Assembly (NCBI GenBank): GCA_027625915.1
Contig: JANTQA010000040.1
Location: forward strand, 1,860,001 to 1,924,000
Length of the DNA stretch: 64,000 bases
Source of the DNA: Anaeramoeba flamelloides
Lineage: Eukaryota; Metamonada; Anaeramoebidae
Direction: 5' to 3'
Part shown: positions 1 through 11,559 of the stretch, piece by piece
Position numbering within the stretch: position 1 is the first letter of the stretch
How the letters are laid out: each line of letters begins with the position of its first letter
The notes under the pieces: generated by a model
Database searches by the model: none
Seen by the model: only the letters and a program-made list of their open reading frames with translations
Told to the model about the DNA's origin: nothing
Translations under genes and position numbers: made by a program

Positions 1-165
1 TGCTTAAAACCTTTGGTCATTTTTATGCTTTGCAATGTTGTTTTTAATTTCAAGATACTCATACTTTCATGTTTTAGTGTCTCAGTATTAGCAAGTAACC
101 ATTAGATTTTTTTCCTTTGTAACTCTTCTTTCCAATATAAAGAGAATTCAGTCAGGGAAAAAATG
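1..165 (-). repeat. Dispersed repeat R4, copy 1 (relic coding fragment)
   Basis: This stretch matches 9440-9615 along most of its length in the same orientation. On the minus strand both copies encode a related peptide; the shared core reads EELQRKKI, then WLLANTETL. Similarity is kept at the amino-acid level as well as in DNA, so this is a decayed copy of a protein-coding sequence, either a multicopy gene or a transposon ORF. It runs off the left edge of the window. I do not recognise the family. Confidence 0.5.
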
Positions 166-1113
166 GAAAAAAATAAAAAAACAAATAATTAATTTTTCAA
201 AAATTTTTTTATCTTTCAAAATTGAATGAAAAAAAAAAAAATCCAGTTCAATTACCTTTATTTACATGAGAATGAAAAAAATATTCAAAAAAAAATGAAT
301 TAATAACAAATACTGAATATTATTTATTTATTTTCTTCAAAAAATCAATATATTTTTTGAAAAAATAATTGAAAAAATAAAAAAATACAAAGATTATTTT
401 GTTTAAAAAATAATTATTAGGTATTAGTCAACTGTTTTTCTCCTAAAAAAATAAATTTCAATGGAAAAAATATCATAATTGAGTTCAAGGATAATTTTAT
501 TTTTTGAATTGAAGTATAGACAATTCTGAAATGAGAAGAAAAAAAGTGTTATTTAAACAATAATTTATTGATAAACCAATACCTTTCTCTTTCATTTCAG
601 AATGTATAACTAAACAATACTAAAATCATAATTAAACAACCCATTAAAATTGATAGAATGATTCAAGTTGATTTCAATTAATTTTTTTTTTTTTTGTAAA
701 ATTTGTACAAATACAACACCAATAAAATATGGCCACTTTGAAATCGCCTTCGCACAAAAATTTATTTATTCTGTAACTTTTTTAAAAAAGTGGTACATTT
801 AATCAAAATATATTTAAATTTCCAATCTTTTGGGGAAAAAAATTCTAAATTCCATTAGATAGAGCATATTAAAAAAGTATGATACAAAATTGATTTTCAA
901 AAGTATCTACAAATCAGTTGGCAAACTTGAATTGAATTATTTTGATAAACAATATTTAAAAACTCCTTTGTGGCACTTTGGGTAAATAATCATATTTGCA
1001 CAAGTATTATATTTTTACAAGGCTTTGTTCGAAAAAAGGGTAGAAGGTTTTGTATTATTTGAACGGCCCTAGTAGTATTTTGTTTGTATATACAAATTTC
1101 TTTCATATCCATA
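166..1113. other. Gene-free A/T-rich spacer
   Basis: No credible reading frame or RNA gene is visible. The only structure is a short imperfect inverted repeat, about 522-536 against 584-602, around TTCTGAAATGAGAA. The segment is otherwise poly-A and poly-T. Confidence 0.5.
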
Positions 1114-1894
1114 TTATTTTTGATTTTTTTCATTTAATGGTTTCTTTTCAGGATTCACTTTGTTGATACGATCTTGTAATTTGTTTGAACTTGTCTGTTT
1201 TAGCTTCACAACACATCTTGGATAAAAAGTCATTATATAAGCATCAGGATCAGTTTTTCTTGAGCTGTAATAACCAGCCACTTTGCTCGTTATTTGAAAG
1301 CCATACCTTTTATAAAACGTTACAGCCCGTACGTTTGTTTGCCTCGTATGCAAATATATTTCTTGTGCTTGGTGAGCATTGACAAAATATTTCACAATGT
1401 GGTTTAATAAATTATATCCAATTCCTTTTCCTGAGTGTTCAAGAGCCAAACCAATTGACTTGAGTTATTAAATAAATGAAATCAAATCAAAAAAAATGAG
1501 AAATACATCAAGAACAAATTAGTTGAAATTAAAAAAAAAAGTGTTCATTCTTTGTTTTTGTTTTGTTTTTCATTTTACTTACAGATATGTACCCTTTCAC
1601 TTTATTTTTCGAAAACCAATTGCGTTCGATTTCAACTCTTGCTGTAATTGATCCAACTAATTCTCCTGTTTTTTTGTGAAACACTAAACATGCTAATTTT
1701 GATCCAATTAAAGGTTTCAAAAATCTAAATGAAAATTTATGCCCAAAAACCTTGTTTTGTAACTCTTGTAACGTTTCGATATCCGATCTTTTAATTTTAC
1801 GAAAGAGGTATTCTTCTTTTAAAGACTTCAAACCCACTATTTCAGTCTTTGGGTTTATAGGCTGTTCGCTTTTGGTTTCTGAAATTTGTGACAT
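1114..1894 (-). CDS. NAA50-like GNAT N-terminal acetyltransferase
   Basis: Two exons, complement(1583..1894) and complement(1114..1458), are joined by a 124-bp intron with donor GTAAGT and acceptor AAG. The joint falls between codons and gives 218 residues. The fold is GNAT: RKIKRSDIETLQELQN near residue 32 is the usual first strand and helix. SIGLALEHSGKGIGYNLL (about 105-122) spans the strand before the acetyl-CoA loop. IYLHTRQTNVRAVTFYKRYG and the later YYSSRKTDPDAYI match the IYLHV..N..A..FY and YY.R....DA blocks of NAA50. Known NAA50 acetylates protein N-termini within NatE; that role is inferred here. The loop reads SGKGIG, so Ser stands where Arg or Gln is usual. The tail is Lys/Asn-rich and longer than in the human enzyme. 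NAA60 or another GNAT is the alternative. Confidence 0.8.
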
Positions 1895-2155
1895 ATAAAA
1901 AAATGAAAAATATTTTTCAATTGTTTTTCCAAATTTCAGTTTCTTTTGTTTTATAAGAAATGTGTTTGGTTTTAAAACTCAAATAAATGAGTGTTTATTG
2001 GTAGTCAATAAAAAAACAAAAATTATTTTTCCAATCCTTTTCAATAATAAGATTTGCATCGGAAAATCCTAAAAACAAAACTAACAGAAACCGAAACTAG
2101 TTTTCAGAATTCAAGATCATTTTTTCAAAGATACTTAAATTTAACAACCACTTTC

Positions 2156-2284
2156 TCAGGTTTGGAAAAAATTTTGATCCTTTTTTAAGGGGTTAGCGTC
2201 CATAAGGAGAAGCCAAAAATCAAAGTATCTTGATATTGAATCTAAACCATATTCTTTCTTCATGGTACGAATAGCCCAGAAAAT
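2156..2284 (-). CDS. Possible terminal exon of an unidentified gene
   Basis: A 42-residue open stretch on the minus strand follows a good acceptor (ACTAATCAG) and ends in TGA. It includes FWAIRTMKKEYGLDS and FDFWLLLMDANPLKK. Base composition and residue mix look coding, unlike the surrounding A/T-rich DNA. I could not find the upstream exon; a MITE lies just upstream at 2374-2627. It sits 262 bp upstream of the acetyltransferase start on the same strand, but no splice connects them. Family not recognised. Confidence 0.35.
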   Translation of the reverse strand: MFWAIRTMKKEYGLDSISRYFDFWLLLMDANPLKKDQNFFQT

Positions 2285-2373
2285 CTGATTAGTAAAGTAG
2301 TAATATTTTTTGAATGCTATCAATTAAAAATGATCATTTGTATTAGTAGTTAAAACCCAAGAATTTCAGAATA

Positions 2374-2627
2374 CTGTTATTTTCCAATTAAAAAATGAAA
2401 ATTTTTTGTTCACATCCTCCAAAATATTTTTAGAGTTTATAAGTGAAAAGAAAATCCAAAGATCTTTACAACATCGTTTAGAAATGATATTTTTAGACAA
2501 TAAACTAAACTTCCTTCTTGAACCTGAAGACAAAATTTTTACTCTTGATAATTTGATTGCAGTAATAATTAATATTCATTTTGGAAATCGAAATAAAAAT
2601 TTTCATTTTTTAATTGGAAAATGACAG
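2374..2627. mobile_element. 254-bp MITE with 33-bp terminal inverted repeats
   Basis: Left arm 2374-2406 and right arm 2595-2627 are reverse complements over 33 bases with one mismatch; they begin CTGTTATTTTCCAATT and end in the complement. TA dinucleotides flank both ends (2372-2373 and 2628-2629), as expected for a Tc1/mariner-type target duplication. The interior has a chance 72-codon open frame and no transposase. The arms share only the first few bases with the elements at 34676 and 53339. Confidence 0.75.
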
Positions 2628-3474
2628 TATAATCCACATACAAAACAAATTTGTAAAAACGAACCATCAATACTCAGACTTCCAAATTTTTCAAAATATC
2701 TTTCTTAAAGTTATCTCGAAATAAAGATTAACTACTAAATAATTCAATTTTTTTCAAATATTAAATAATTACTGTTTTCAAAATAATGAGTAGAATAAGG
2801 TGAATCTGCCTGTTTCATTATAAAAAGCGTGTTTTTTTAGTTATAAAGATCTAAACATTAACCGATCAAGAAAACTGACAATATCCTATAAGTAAATATG
2901 GTATTGGTTTCTTAAAGTTCTATTTTTTGAAGATAAATTCTAAAAAATGAAGGATCAAATTGAAAAAAATATCTCAAAAGATAAAGTAAATTTTTTTGGG
3001 TAAATTAAAATTTATTATAAATTTCGAAAAAACAAAAAATTTAAAAAAAATTGAATATTTAGAAAAATTTTCAACAAATTTCATTCATAATTTAAATTTT
3101 ACTGAAAATATCAAGGAGTAGACCTTCAAAATTGATTTTAACTTAGGTATACTGCTGTGTCCTGAATTGGATGTTGCCTTCTAATAATAAGAAAATAATA
3201 GCACGTATTATATTTTGTAGCACGGATTATAGATGTTGGGTACGCTTTATTTTGATTATTATAGAAGATTTTATATTGACAATTTCAGAATAAAATCAGC
3301 ATTTCCTTACAAATTTAAAGGTTTAATAATCAATATAAAGACTTCAAAGTTGTAAAATATCTTTTTTACATTTGTTGTGAAATGTAGATGAGTTGCTAAT
3401 CAATTCAATTGTTTTAGAAATTCAAATAATTAACCAATAGACTATTTTATGAAATTATTTCTGAAAAATTGGAA
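2628..3474. repeat. Spacer with dispersed repeat R2 (about 3040-3165)
   Basis: No gene seen. About 3040-3165 resembles 22770-22865 in direct orientation, sharing ATTTAAATTTTACTGAAAA and then a run ending TATACT. A slightly less A/T-rich patch follows in each copy. Nature unknown. Confidence 0.4.
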
Positions 3475-4195
3475 ATAAACTATTTTTCAGTCAAAGGGGT
3501 CCAGTTGAAATCAGCAAATTGTAAGTGTTTAAAGGATTTGCATAGATATTAGAAGAAAAAAAACATTTTGGAAATTTTCAATATTGAAATCATTTTTTCA
3601 CATTTTTGCACATTTTGTTTTTTTTTTTTTAGATTTTTTTTAGAAAACCTAATTCAGTTGCAAAAAAAATTTTTTTTCTTGAAAGATCAATAGTCATTTG
3701 GTAAAAATGTGTTATTCTAAGGTTATTGAAACCATGGAAATGATTGTTGAGAAATTATATTTTTTTCTATTGGAATTCTATTCGAATATTTGATCTTGAT
3801 TTTTGTTTAATAAATGTGAAAAATTTTCACTTCATTTTCATTTCCTTTTTCAAATAGAGACCACAAATACCAACACACTTCGTTTGGGAGCTTGGTTGAT
3901 AAAGAAAAAGTATGGTTTATGAAGTGAAAATTGTTTTCTATTTATTATTCAAATGCCAATAATCGATCACAAATACATTGTTGTTTTACTCAAAGGTTCC
4001 CTAAGAATTTGGAGTTTTTCGATTTTTAAGAAAATCTATGCATTTATTTGATTTATTTGATACGTGTATCAACTATTATTGATGTGTATTATTCTGATTA
4101 TCTCTTTATTTCTTTTTCAACAGTCAATTATAAAAAATAATTGAAATTTGAAAAAATGTTTGGGGACTTGTACTGAAACAGAGTTTATATTGAAA
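3475..4195 (-). mobile_element. Inverted-repeat element family H, copy 1
   Basis: About 720 bp. It matches 11560-12110 and 54570-55085 in opposite orientation, including a shared internal block around TTGATACGTGTATCAA. Its ends are imperfect inverted repeats of about 35 bp of the form ATAAACT.TTTTTCAGTCAAAGGG. No coding capacity is visible, so this is a non-autonomous DNA element. Confidence 0.6.
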
Positions 4196-4965
4196 TAAGA
4201 ATTAATTTCAGAAAAAGGAAAACAAAATAATCAGTCTTTGGGTTTTCATGTTGTTTATAATTGATTTAACAAATCTTAGAAATTCGAAAATTAAAAAATA
4301 TTATTTAATGGAAGTTTTAAATATTGATTTGATTATACTTTCATACTTTTATTTTGGTTTCAATTAAAATTAAGGAAGGGAATTTAAAAAAATAATTTCC
4401 CAAATGATTTTTTTTTAATTTTGATACTTTGTAAAATCTGGTAATATTTTTTTCAATAATTAATAGATGTCATAGAAACCATATGAACCATGTCGAACTA
4501 ATATCATTTCTCTCGATTGCAACATAATTTTTGTCGACAAATCTATGATCAATCTAATCCTCCACTATCCCTTGTTGATTGACATTTAATTTATAATGGA
4601 TTTTAATATGGATATTGATATCCTTTTTGGTTATTTCCAAAACAAAATTAAAAAGTATGTACTCCTTCTAATAGGTGAATATCCCAATTTTATATATGGC
4701 GAGATGAAGAAGAAAACAATTATTTCTTTTTGATTTCTAACTTATCTCAAATATAAAATACACTGTGAAAACAATAGCTTTTCTAGAAAATATTAGTTTA
4801 TGTCAAAAATGTAAACTGTATCATATTGCGAAATACCTATTAAATATTTTTTTTCTCAAAAAACAAGTTTACAATGTTGTAACTTTTCATCTAACTGTCA
4901 AACCTAAAAGAACGAAATTTAAAACTCCAAAATTCCATTTTTCAGATGAATTGAAATAATGTGTT
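4196..4965. other. Gene-free spacer
   Basis: A/T-rich DNA between two inverted-repeat elements. The only open frame, near 4765-4959, is short and Lys-rich with no recognisable motif. I see nothing supportable. Confidence 0.4.
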
Positions 4966-5666
4966 GAAATTCTAAATTTTTTTACCATTTTACATATAAA
5001 TATAAAAAGTATAGAATATGTATTAATATTTCTAATTGGGTATCTCATTACATATCATAAAATCTTATTATTTTAACGATTTGGGCAGAGGTAAAAATCA
5101 AAAAAAAAAAAAAAAAATCATAAATTTGAAAAATTAATGATGAATATGAATCAAAAAGATAGTTTAATTAAGATATTAATATTAAACTCAGAATCATATT
5201 TATCCATTTTAAAATATTTGAATTAAATTAATATTTGAGAATTTTGGAAATTATTTTCAATTTATTTTAAGTTAATGAAAACTATTTTGTAAAATTATAG
5301 ATCCTTCAAGTTTACCAATTAATATTTAATTATTTGAAAAAACTATTAAAGAAAATAACGAAAATAAATAAAAAGTTTTGATCATTAAAATAAGAAGAAA
5401 GGTAATTCTCAACCTGAATATTTTTTAATGGATATAGTATTTATCTAAGTAATATTTGCAATAAATTAACTTTTAATTTCCAGTCAGATTTTTTATTAAT
5501 GTTTCAAATTTGTGATTTTATTTTTTTTTTGATTTTTACATTTGCCTAAAAGTTAAAAGTAACCTATTTATAATATTTAATGAGATACCCAATTAGAAAT
5601 ATTAATACGTATTCTATAATTTTTATATTATTCTCTGTAAAACGGGAAAAAACTTTGGAATTTTTA
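4966..5666. mobile_element. Long inverted-repeat (foldback) element C
   Basis: Arms of roughly 95 bp (about 4966-5062 and 5568-5666) are reverse complements at about 85 percent by eye. The best-kept core is TATTAATATTTCTAATTGGG followed by TATCTCATTA. About 500 bp of noncoding A/T-rich DNA lies between. No transposase or clear target duplication could be fixed. Confidence 0.65.
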
Positions 5667-5729
5667 AAAAAAAATTAGAATTGATCAGAACAATATAATC
5701 CCTGGGTTTTGAAATTTTCTCGTTTTATT

Positions 5730-6600
5730 TTTTGTAATAAATGTTATGAAAAGAAATAGAAAATGTCGAAAAAAAATTCCAAACTGTTATTTTTAGGGAT
5801 ATGAAAAAAAATGAGAATATGAGTAAAAATGATCAAATTCAGAATTTTTTGAATTTAATATGAATTCAAATGAGTGTTAAACACAATTAAAAAACATAGG
5901 ATCTAATTTAGATTCTTTTGATTTCAATTTCATCAAGAACCTTCTGGTATATTTTAAATCTAATATCTTTATTTTTAAATTCAAAAAAGTGGCAAAAATA
6001 GGTATATAGTAAATTTTTTTAAACAATTTATATCTGGAAAATTACAACTTTAAGAGATAACCACCAATATTTCATCTGAATTATTTTGTGGGTACTTGAG
6101 AAAAATATAATTCATCTTAAGTAAACTAATTGTGGTAATGACCAATTTCTGATTTTTCGATTTTTCAATGTAACTTTTAATAGAAACTGAAAACTTCGTA
6201 TTTTAAAAAATTCATTGAATATCTAGATTAATGAAATAAAAACTAATTAAACAAAAAGAAAATCCCAATTAATAAACTTAGAAATATTTAATATGAAATA
6301 AACATATACAATTACAAAAAGAAAAAATAATAATAATACTTGATTTTCAGTAAGATTTCGAGTTTTAAAGCAATGTGATTGAGCTATCTTGATGAAATTA
6401 AAAATACGAAAATCAAAATTAGATCGTTTTTTTTAAATGGGTTTAATACTTATTTTAATTCTTATTAACTTCAAAAAAATCTAATGAATTTGATCATTTT
6501 TACTAATATTCTCATTTTTTTTCACATTACGAAAAACATCAGTTTCACACTTTTTTTCGATATTAACACCTTTTTCATTACATTACAATGATACAATCCA
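5730..6600. mobile_element. Long inverted-repeat (foldback) element D
   Basis: Arms of about 200 bp (5730-5940 and 6390-6600) fold onto each other. The strongest blocks are GTAAAAATGATCAAATTCA with its complement and a later TAATTTCATCAAG. The interior holds no gene. It starts only some 60 bp after element C, so two different foldback elements lie almost end to end. Confidence 0.65.
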
Positions 6601-7340
6601 AAATTTTGAAAATGATTATTCTTTTTAAGAGAATTTTAAGAAATCTCCTAATTATGAGTGTTAGTCGGGATTCTTTCAATCTAAAGTAAAATTAATTCAC
6701 ATTTAGATACAATATATATGAATTATTAGAAAAAATAGGATTTAGTTTAAAATTTTCTTCCAAAATTTATTATTTTGTATAGAAAGACTCTAAAAATAGA
6801 GATTTCATATTTTGGTTTGTTTATAATACTTGTAGTATTACTAATTATTGTTGAGATTACTTTTTGATCAAAATGAAAAACAATAATAAGCGTCTCAATT
6901 TCTCAAGTAACTTACTCTTGATTTAATATTTATAATATTTGAAGTTTTAATTAAATACTTTATCCTATATTTTTTTTTTGATCTATTTTTAAATCAGGAT
7001 TTCTTAACCAGAAATATTTTTAATATTGAAAATAGAACGAGTGTTTTAAATATAAGTAATTGGCAAATAATTTTCCCAATCTCTCTTAAATTTAGGTTTA
7101 AAAATTTAATAGAGATTAGTCCGTTAAATACTTTACCAATTTCGTTCTCAAAAACCATTTGATCGATTTTATTTAATTAAAAATTTGTTAATGTAGAAGA
7201 TTTTAAGAAACCCTTTAGTTGTCTTCTTACAAAAAACCAATTTTGTTTTGAATCGAAATATTTCTCATAAATGTTCCCAACAATCATCCAAAAAAGAAAT
7301 ATTAAAAAATCAAAATAATCATTTTTTCATTTTATCTCTT
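6601..7340. other. Spacer upstream of the seven-helix gene
   Basis: No gene or repeat recognised. The frame of the downstream gene is open from about 7248 without an ATG, so a further 5' exon cannot be excluded. Confidence 0.4.
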
Positions 7341-10300
7341 ATGGGATCAACTTCTCTAATTGTGCTAACAATACTTTTGTCTTTATTATATGCCACTTTA
7401 GGAGGTTATTCTCTTTACAGGCTCTTTATTCTTCGTTCTCGAATAAAGTCGTGGATTTATCAACAGGTATGCTCTTTGGTTAACATTTCTTTTTTGCAAA
7501 TAAATTCAAAGAATGAAACTTTTCAAATTTATCCCTTTTTTTTTTTCTTCCTTTTTCCTTTTTCATTTCTCCAATAGCTCTTTTTTGGATTTATGATTAT
7601 CTTTTCAATCTGTAGGGTTACCAATTTTATGATTCAATTATTTTTTCGAGCAGGACCTCTTATTCAAAATACTTATTTCAAAAATTTTGCTCACATTTTC
7701 AGGAGACTTTTTCATTTCTGCTTTTCTTTTACTGATTTTTGCTGAGTAAGTTTTGTTTCTTTTTTTTTTTTTTTTTTTTTAATTAACTTTCTCTCAAGCA
7801 TTTGCTTTCTTTTTGAAATTACTGTTGTTTGTTTTTTTCTTTGTTTAAACCATCAAATACTTTTCCATTTTTTTTTCATACTTTTCCCCCTATTCGCCTT
7901 TTGAAAAAAAAACCAAACAAGAGCAATCAAAAAAACAAAGATCTTGATTTTGAATCCTTAAAAAAAGAAAAAAACAAGAGTCAGTTCCAAGATCATTCAA
8001 CAATTCTTTTTTATCACAAGTTTTTGAAATAAATCAAAAAAACATTGACGAGTAAATTTTAAGTTACATTTTTCTTGGTTAAGGAATACATTTCAACCTT
8101 GGAGATTTTTGGGTAATTGTGTTCTTTAGCTTTCACTTATCAAAAAGAATTTTCATTCAGAAGAAATTAGACAAAAAGAATACTAAACTATTTCCAAAAA
8201 AGAAGGAGTAAAAATTTTTTTAACTGGTTTTTTAAATTTTGTTTTTTTGATTTGCATCCAAGAAAAATCTATTTAAAAACAAATCAAAAAACAAAAAATC
8301 TTGAGATCTCTTTGTTCAAATAAGTTTTTGTAAAATAAGATTTTGATTAAAATATTCATCTCTGATAACCAAATTAATTTTAAAAAATTTTTACAAAAAA
8401 GTTTTCAAAATTATCTATTAAAATCCATGGATTACTCTAACATACCTGTTTTTAAGTCCCCAATTAAAAATATTTTGCTTGGCACTTTTTTGAAAATGAC
8501 TAAAGTTGTTAAAAATAGCCATTTTCAAAACAGAAAATCAGTGTTTCAAAATAAACAGGATTTTTTTCGAAGCAAATATGATTGTTTTATATGATAAATA
8601 TTAAAATATTTTACAAATAATTAAAACAATAAAAAAATAATTTACAAATACTCCCAAAAGATATGACAATCCATACCATTAATAAAAATAAAAAAATTAA
8701 TTCCAAAATTTAATAGAAAGAATAAACTAATAAAACTTAAAATTAATTTATTCCTCATTCAATTTTGGAGTATTAAATAATTTTGATAAAAAAAAACCCT
8801 AACAAAATCTTTTCTTGTTTATAACGATATAGAGTTTTGTTTCCTTTAAGAAATAAAAAACAAAAATTAAACCTTATATTATTCAATAATTTAAAATTCA
8901 TATTGAGAAAAAAAAAAAGCAAAACGAGGACTTCAAATATTATTTAAAAAAATTAATAAAAAATATATTCCTGAAATCCAATTTCCAGACCAAGATATAC
9001 AAATAATTCTTTTTACAATATTATCTTGATTAATTTATATCTGAGAAGATAGAAAAAAATGAATTTATTTATTTTTATTTATTTATTATTAAAGAAGTTT
9101 AGATTACACTCTAAATATCCTTTTACTTAAATTTTCTCAAAGGTAATTTAAGCCTAAAATCAAAATTTTCACAATTGTTAAAGGGAAAGGCATACCCAAA
9201 TTTTCTTTATGTTTAAAAGCAAAAACAAAAAATTGAAAAGAAAAAAGGAAAAAAAAAAGGGTTTATAAGAAGCAATTGGTAAAAAATCAAAAAAAAAAAA
9301 AAACAAAAACCAATGTAATCTTTAATTAAGAACTCCCAAAATCAAAGCCACAAGATACTTTTGGTTAATTTATTTTAATTTGATAATTGATCATGAATGT
9401 TCACTGGTGGATCGTTATTTAAGTTGTTATCATTTCGTTTTTCTTTTTGATCTGATTTGCTTCAAACCTTTAGCATTTTTTGCCTTTGCTTTTTAGATTT
9501 TATTTTCAAGTTACTAATACTTTCTTGTCAAGTGTCTCGGTATTAGCAAGTAACCACTTGATCTTTTTCCTTTGTAACTCTTCTTCCCAATATAAAGAAC
9601 ATTAATTCAGGGAAAATTTTTTAAAAAAATAAAAGGGTATTTGAAATATTCCCGAAAATAACCGAAAAACTTTAACAACATAAAAACACGTTATGGACAA
9701 CTTCCAAGAAACCAGATTCCAATATACTCAGTTTAATGATAAAATAACAATTTTACTTTCAGAAAAAATATTTTTTTTTTGAATTTTCTACTTTAAACTA
9801 CTCTAAAGAGGTTTTGATACTTTTTGAGTATATTTGAGTAATTGTTGGTAAGTATTAGGGTACGTATAGGCATGGGTATGTCAGGGTATTGGTATGGGTT
9901 GTGTTAGGTTTGGTATGGTCTATGTTGGTATGTTTTGGTTAAGCCAGTTCCTTTTATGGAATGGGAAGTTAAATAAAGTTTGGCTTGGGTCACCTTGTGT
10001 AGGGTATGTGTATTTATTGTACGATTAGACATTACTCTGTTATTTTAGGATTGTATTTAAGATTATAAAATTATAGGTAATGATACAGAATAAGAAATTT
10101 TCTAAACAAGTACATTTTCTCTCATTTAGTTAATATCATTTCGAAATGATCATTAATATTTATCATCCAATATATCAATCCCTTTCACACAAAAAAGGTT
10201 GAATATCATTCCCTCAAATTTAATTTTTTTGAATTTTAATATTTTCAGAAAAAAAATTGTTCTAAAATAAAATTCCAAATTTACCTTTAAACTGAATATA

Positions 10301-10975
10301 ACGGCACTAGTGTTTCTTAGATGTTGTTCAAAAAAGTGTTTTTTCGTGGTTAAAAAATTTTCGGGTATTTTCGATTTTCGGGTATTTTCGGGAATATTTG
10401 ATAGATTCAAATAAAATTTCAAAATCATATTTTTTTATTTTTCAAAAAATACAATTAATTTTTATTATAATTATTACCTAATATATTTTTATATTTTTTT
10501 TTGGAATAGAGCAGAAACATATTACCAAAACATTCAGCGATTTCATAAAATTCGAATTGGAAGTTTGGTTTTGGTGAATATTTTAATTTATTCCATTAGT
10601 CTATTTTTTGGGATCTGGAAATCAACTGATATTATTGAATTGTATATATTTGAAATTACAACATTTTTTAATTGTAGCTGTTGGTTTATTATTTTTTTAC
10701 AATCAAATTAAGAAGCTATTTTAAAAATTTGCGCGAATATAAAATATCTGCGAAAATACAAACTCTTTTCAAAATTATCCTAGCTTGTATTATCTTACAT
10801 TTGGTTCGAATACCACTGATATTGATTGCTGGATATCGAGAAAAGCAATGGTTTAAATCGCCTTGGGAAGACGCAACCTTTATTTTTTGCTATTTTTTTT
10901 TCTCAGAACTTCTTACAGCGTCATTAGTAATTTTCTTTATTTTTGAAATCCCACCAAAACAAGGAAAACGTAATA

Positions 10976-11007
<32 letters not shown>

Positions 11008-11192
11008 TTAAATTTAAATTTTTATATTTTTAATTAAATACATTCTATTATTAATACTTAAATGATGTTTTTCTTTTTTTTTTTTTTTTTTTTTTGCTAT
11101 TATATTTGATAAAATAATAATGATGAACATAAAAAGTCGAGTTAGTTCCTGTGGAAAGTGTGAATGAAGAAACACCAATATTGAATAACTAA
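7341..11192 (+). CDS. Seven-helix membrane protein, TOM1/THH1 and GPR137-like
   Basis: Exons 7341..7466, 7578..7745, 10510..10969 and 11137..11192 give about 269 residues; introns are 111, 2764 and 167 bp. Family marks in order: first helix and RSRIKSWIYQQ, a conserved Arg in FSICRVTNF, then DFFISAFLLLIFAE with ETYYQ (compare the FWAEIYYQAR block of plant TOM1), RIGSLVLVNILIYS, and a last helix ending FEIPPKQ like the IL.LPPKR end of the family. TOM1-type proteins are multi-pass membrane proteins linked to vacuole and lysosome membranes; the role here is inferred. Two frame changes are needed to read it: one surplus base at the T6 run 7641-7646 and one missing base at the T7 run 10692-10698. 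They compensate, and the raw exon total is a multiple of three. The start is the first ATG before helix 1. Confidence 0.7.
9088..9225 (-). mobile_element. LINE 3'-end fragment inside an intron
   Basis: The stretch beginning GTTTAGATTACACTCTAAAT matches the 3' end of the LINE at 40989-43101 in the same orientation, then jumps to a block containing GGCATACCCA seen about 120 bp further into that element. It is a short, 5'-truncated and internally deleted copy. It lies in the 2.8 kb intron of the seven-helix gene, antisense to it. Confidence 0.65.
9440..9615 (-). repeat. Dispersed repeat R4, copy 2 (relic coding fragment)
   Basis: Second copy of the repeat at 1-165, in the same orientation and located in the seven-helix gene's long intron. 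On the minus strand the core reads EEELQRKKIKWLLANTETL. It ends immediately before foldback element E. Confidence 0.5.
9637..10412. mobile_element. Foldback element E with a G-rich core
   Basis: Arms of about 155-200 bp (9637-9790 and about 10210-10412) are reverse complements, best seen at AATATTCCCGAAAATA near the outer ends and TTCAGTTTAA further in. The core (about 9835-10010) is strongly G/T-rich on the plus strand, quite unlike the rest of the window. No open frame covers it. It lies wholly inside the long intron of the seven-helix gene. Confidence 0.65.
9855..9905 (+). other. Potential G-quadruplex tract
   Basis: Four GGG runs occur within about 45 bases on the sense strand of the host gene (AGGGTACG, ATGGGTATG, CAGGGTATTGG, ATGGGTTG) with loops of about 13, 7 and 9 nt. 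This is a sequence pattern only; folding is inferred. Confidence 0.4.
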
Positions 11193-11559
11193 CTTTCATA
11201 ATTTATATATTTTTTTTAATAAATAAATAATTCTTAAATATAATTTCTTTGAAATTATATTTAATTACATAATAAAATATTAATCTTATACGAATTTTTT
11301 TTTTTTAATAAAAATATTTTAAGGATTAAGAAAATTAATAAACCTTTCAAAAAAGAAAGAAAAAAAAAACATTTTGATTTGAAATTTACATTATTTTTTT
11401 ATTACAATTGATGAAAAAATGGAATTTTATTTTATATGATACAAGAAATCATTTAAAATTTTTTTTGATATTATAAAAGTTCTTATTAATAATATATTTA
11501 TTATTATTATTATTATATCTTCTCTTGATATAATAAAAGTCAATTTATATAACCTGATT

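Noticed and set aside
2406-2624. 72-codon open frame
   Set aside because: It lies wholly inside a 254-bp MITE, including its arms, and has no transposase features.
7829-8594. Two Lys/Phe-rich open frames in the long intron of the seven-helix gene
   Set aside because: No ATG context, domain or splice fit to the flanking exons; composition is that of A/T-rich intron DNA. The first (7829-8032) is the less random of the two and might merit an RNA check.
9841-10010. G-rich block as a tRNA, SINE or telomere array
   Set aside because: No convincing A and B boxes, no cloverleaf, and the GGTATGG-like words are too irregular for a telomere array.
10153-10428. Minus-strand open frame
   Set aside because: It covers the right arm of foldback element E and has no protein family marks.
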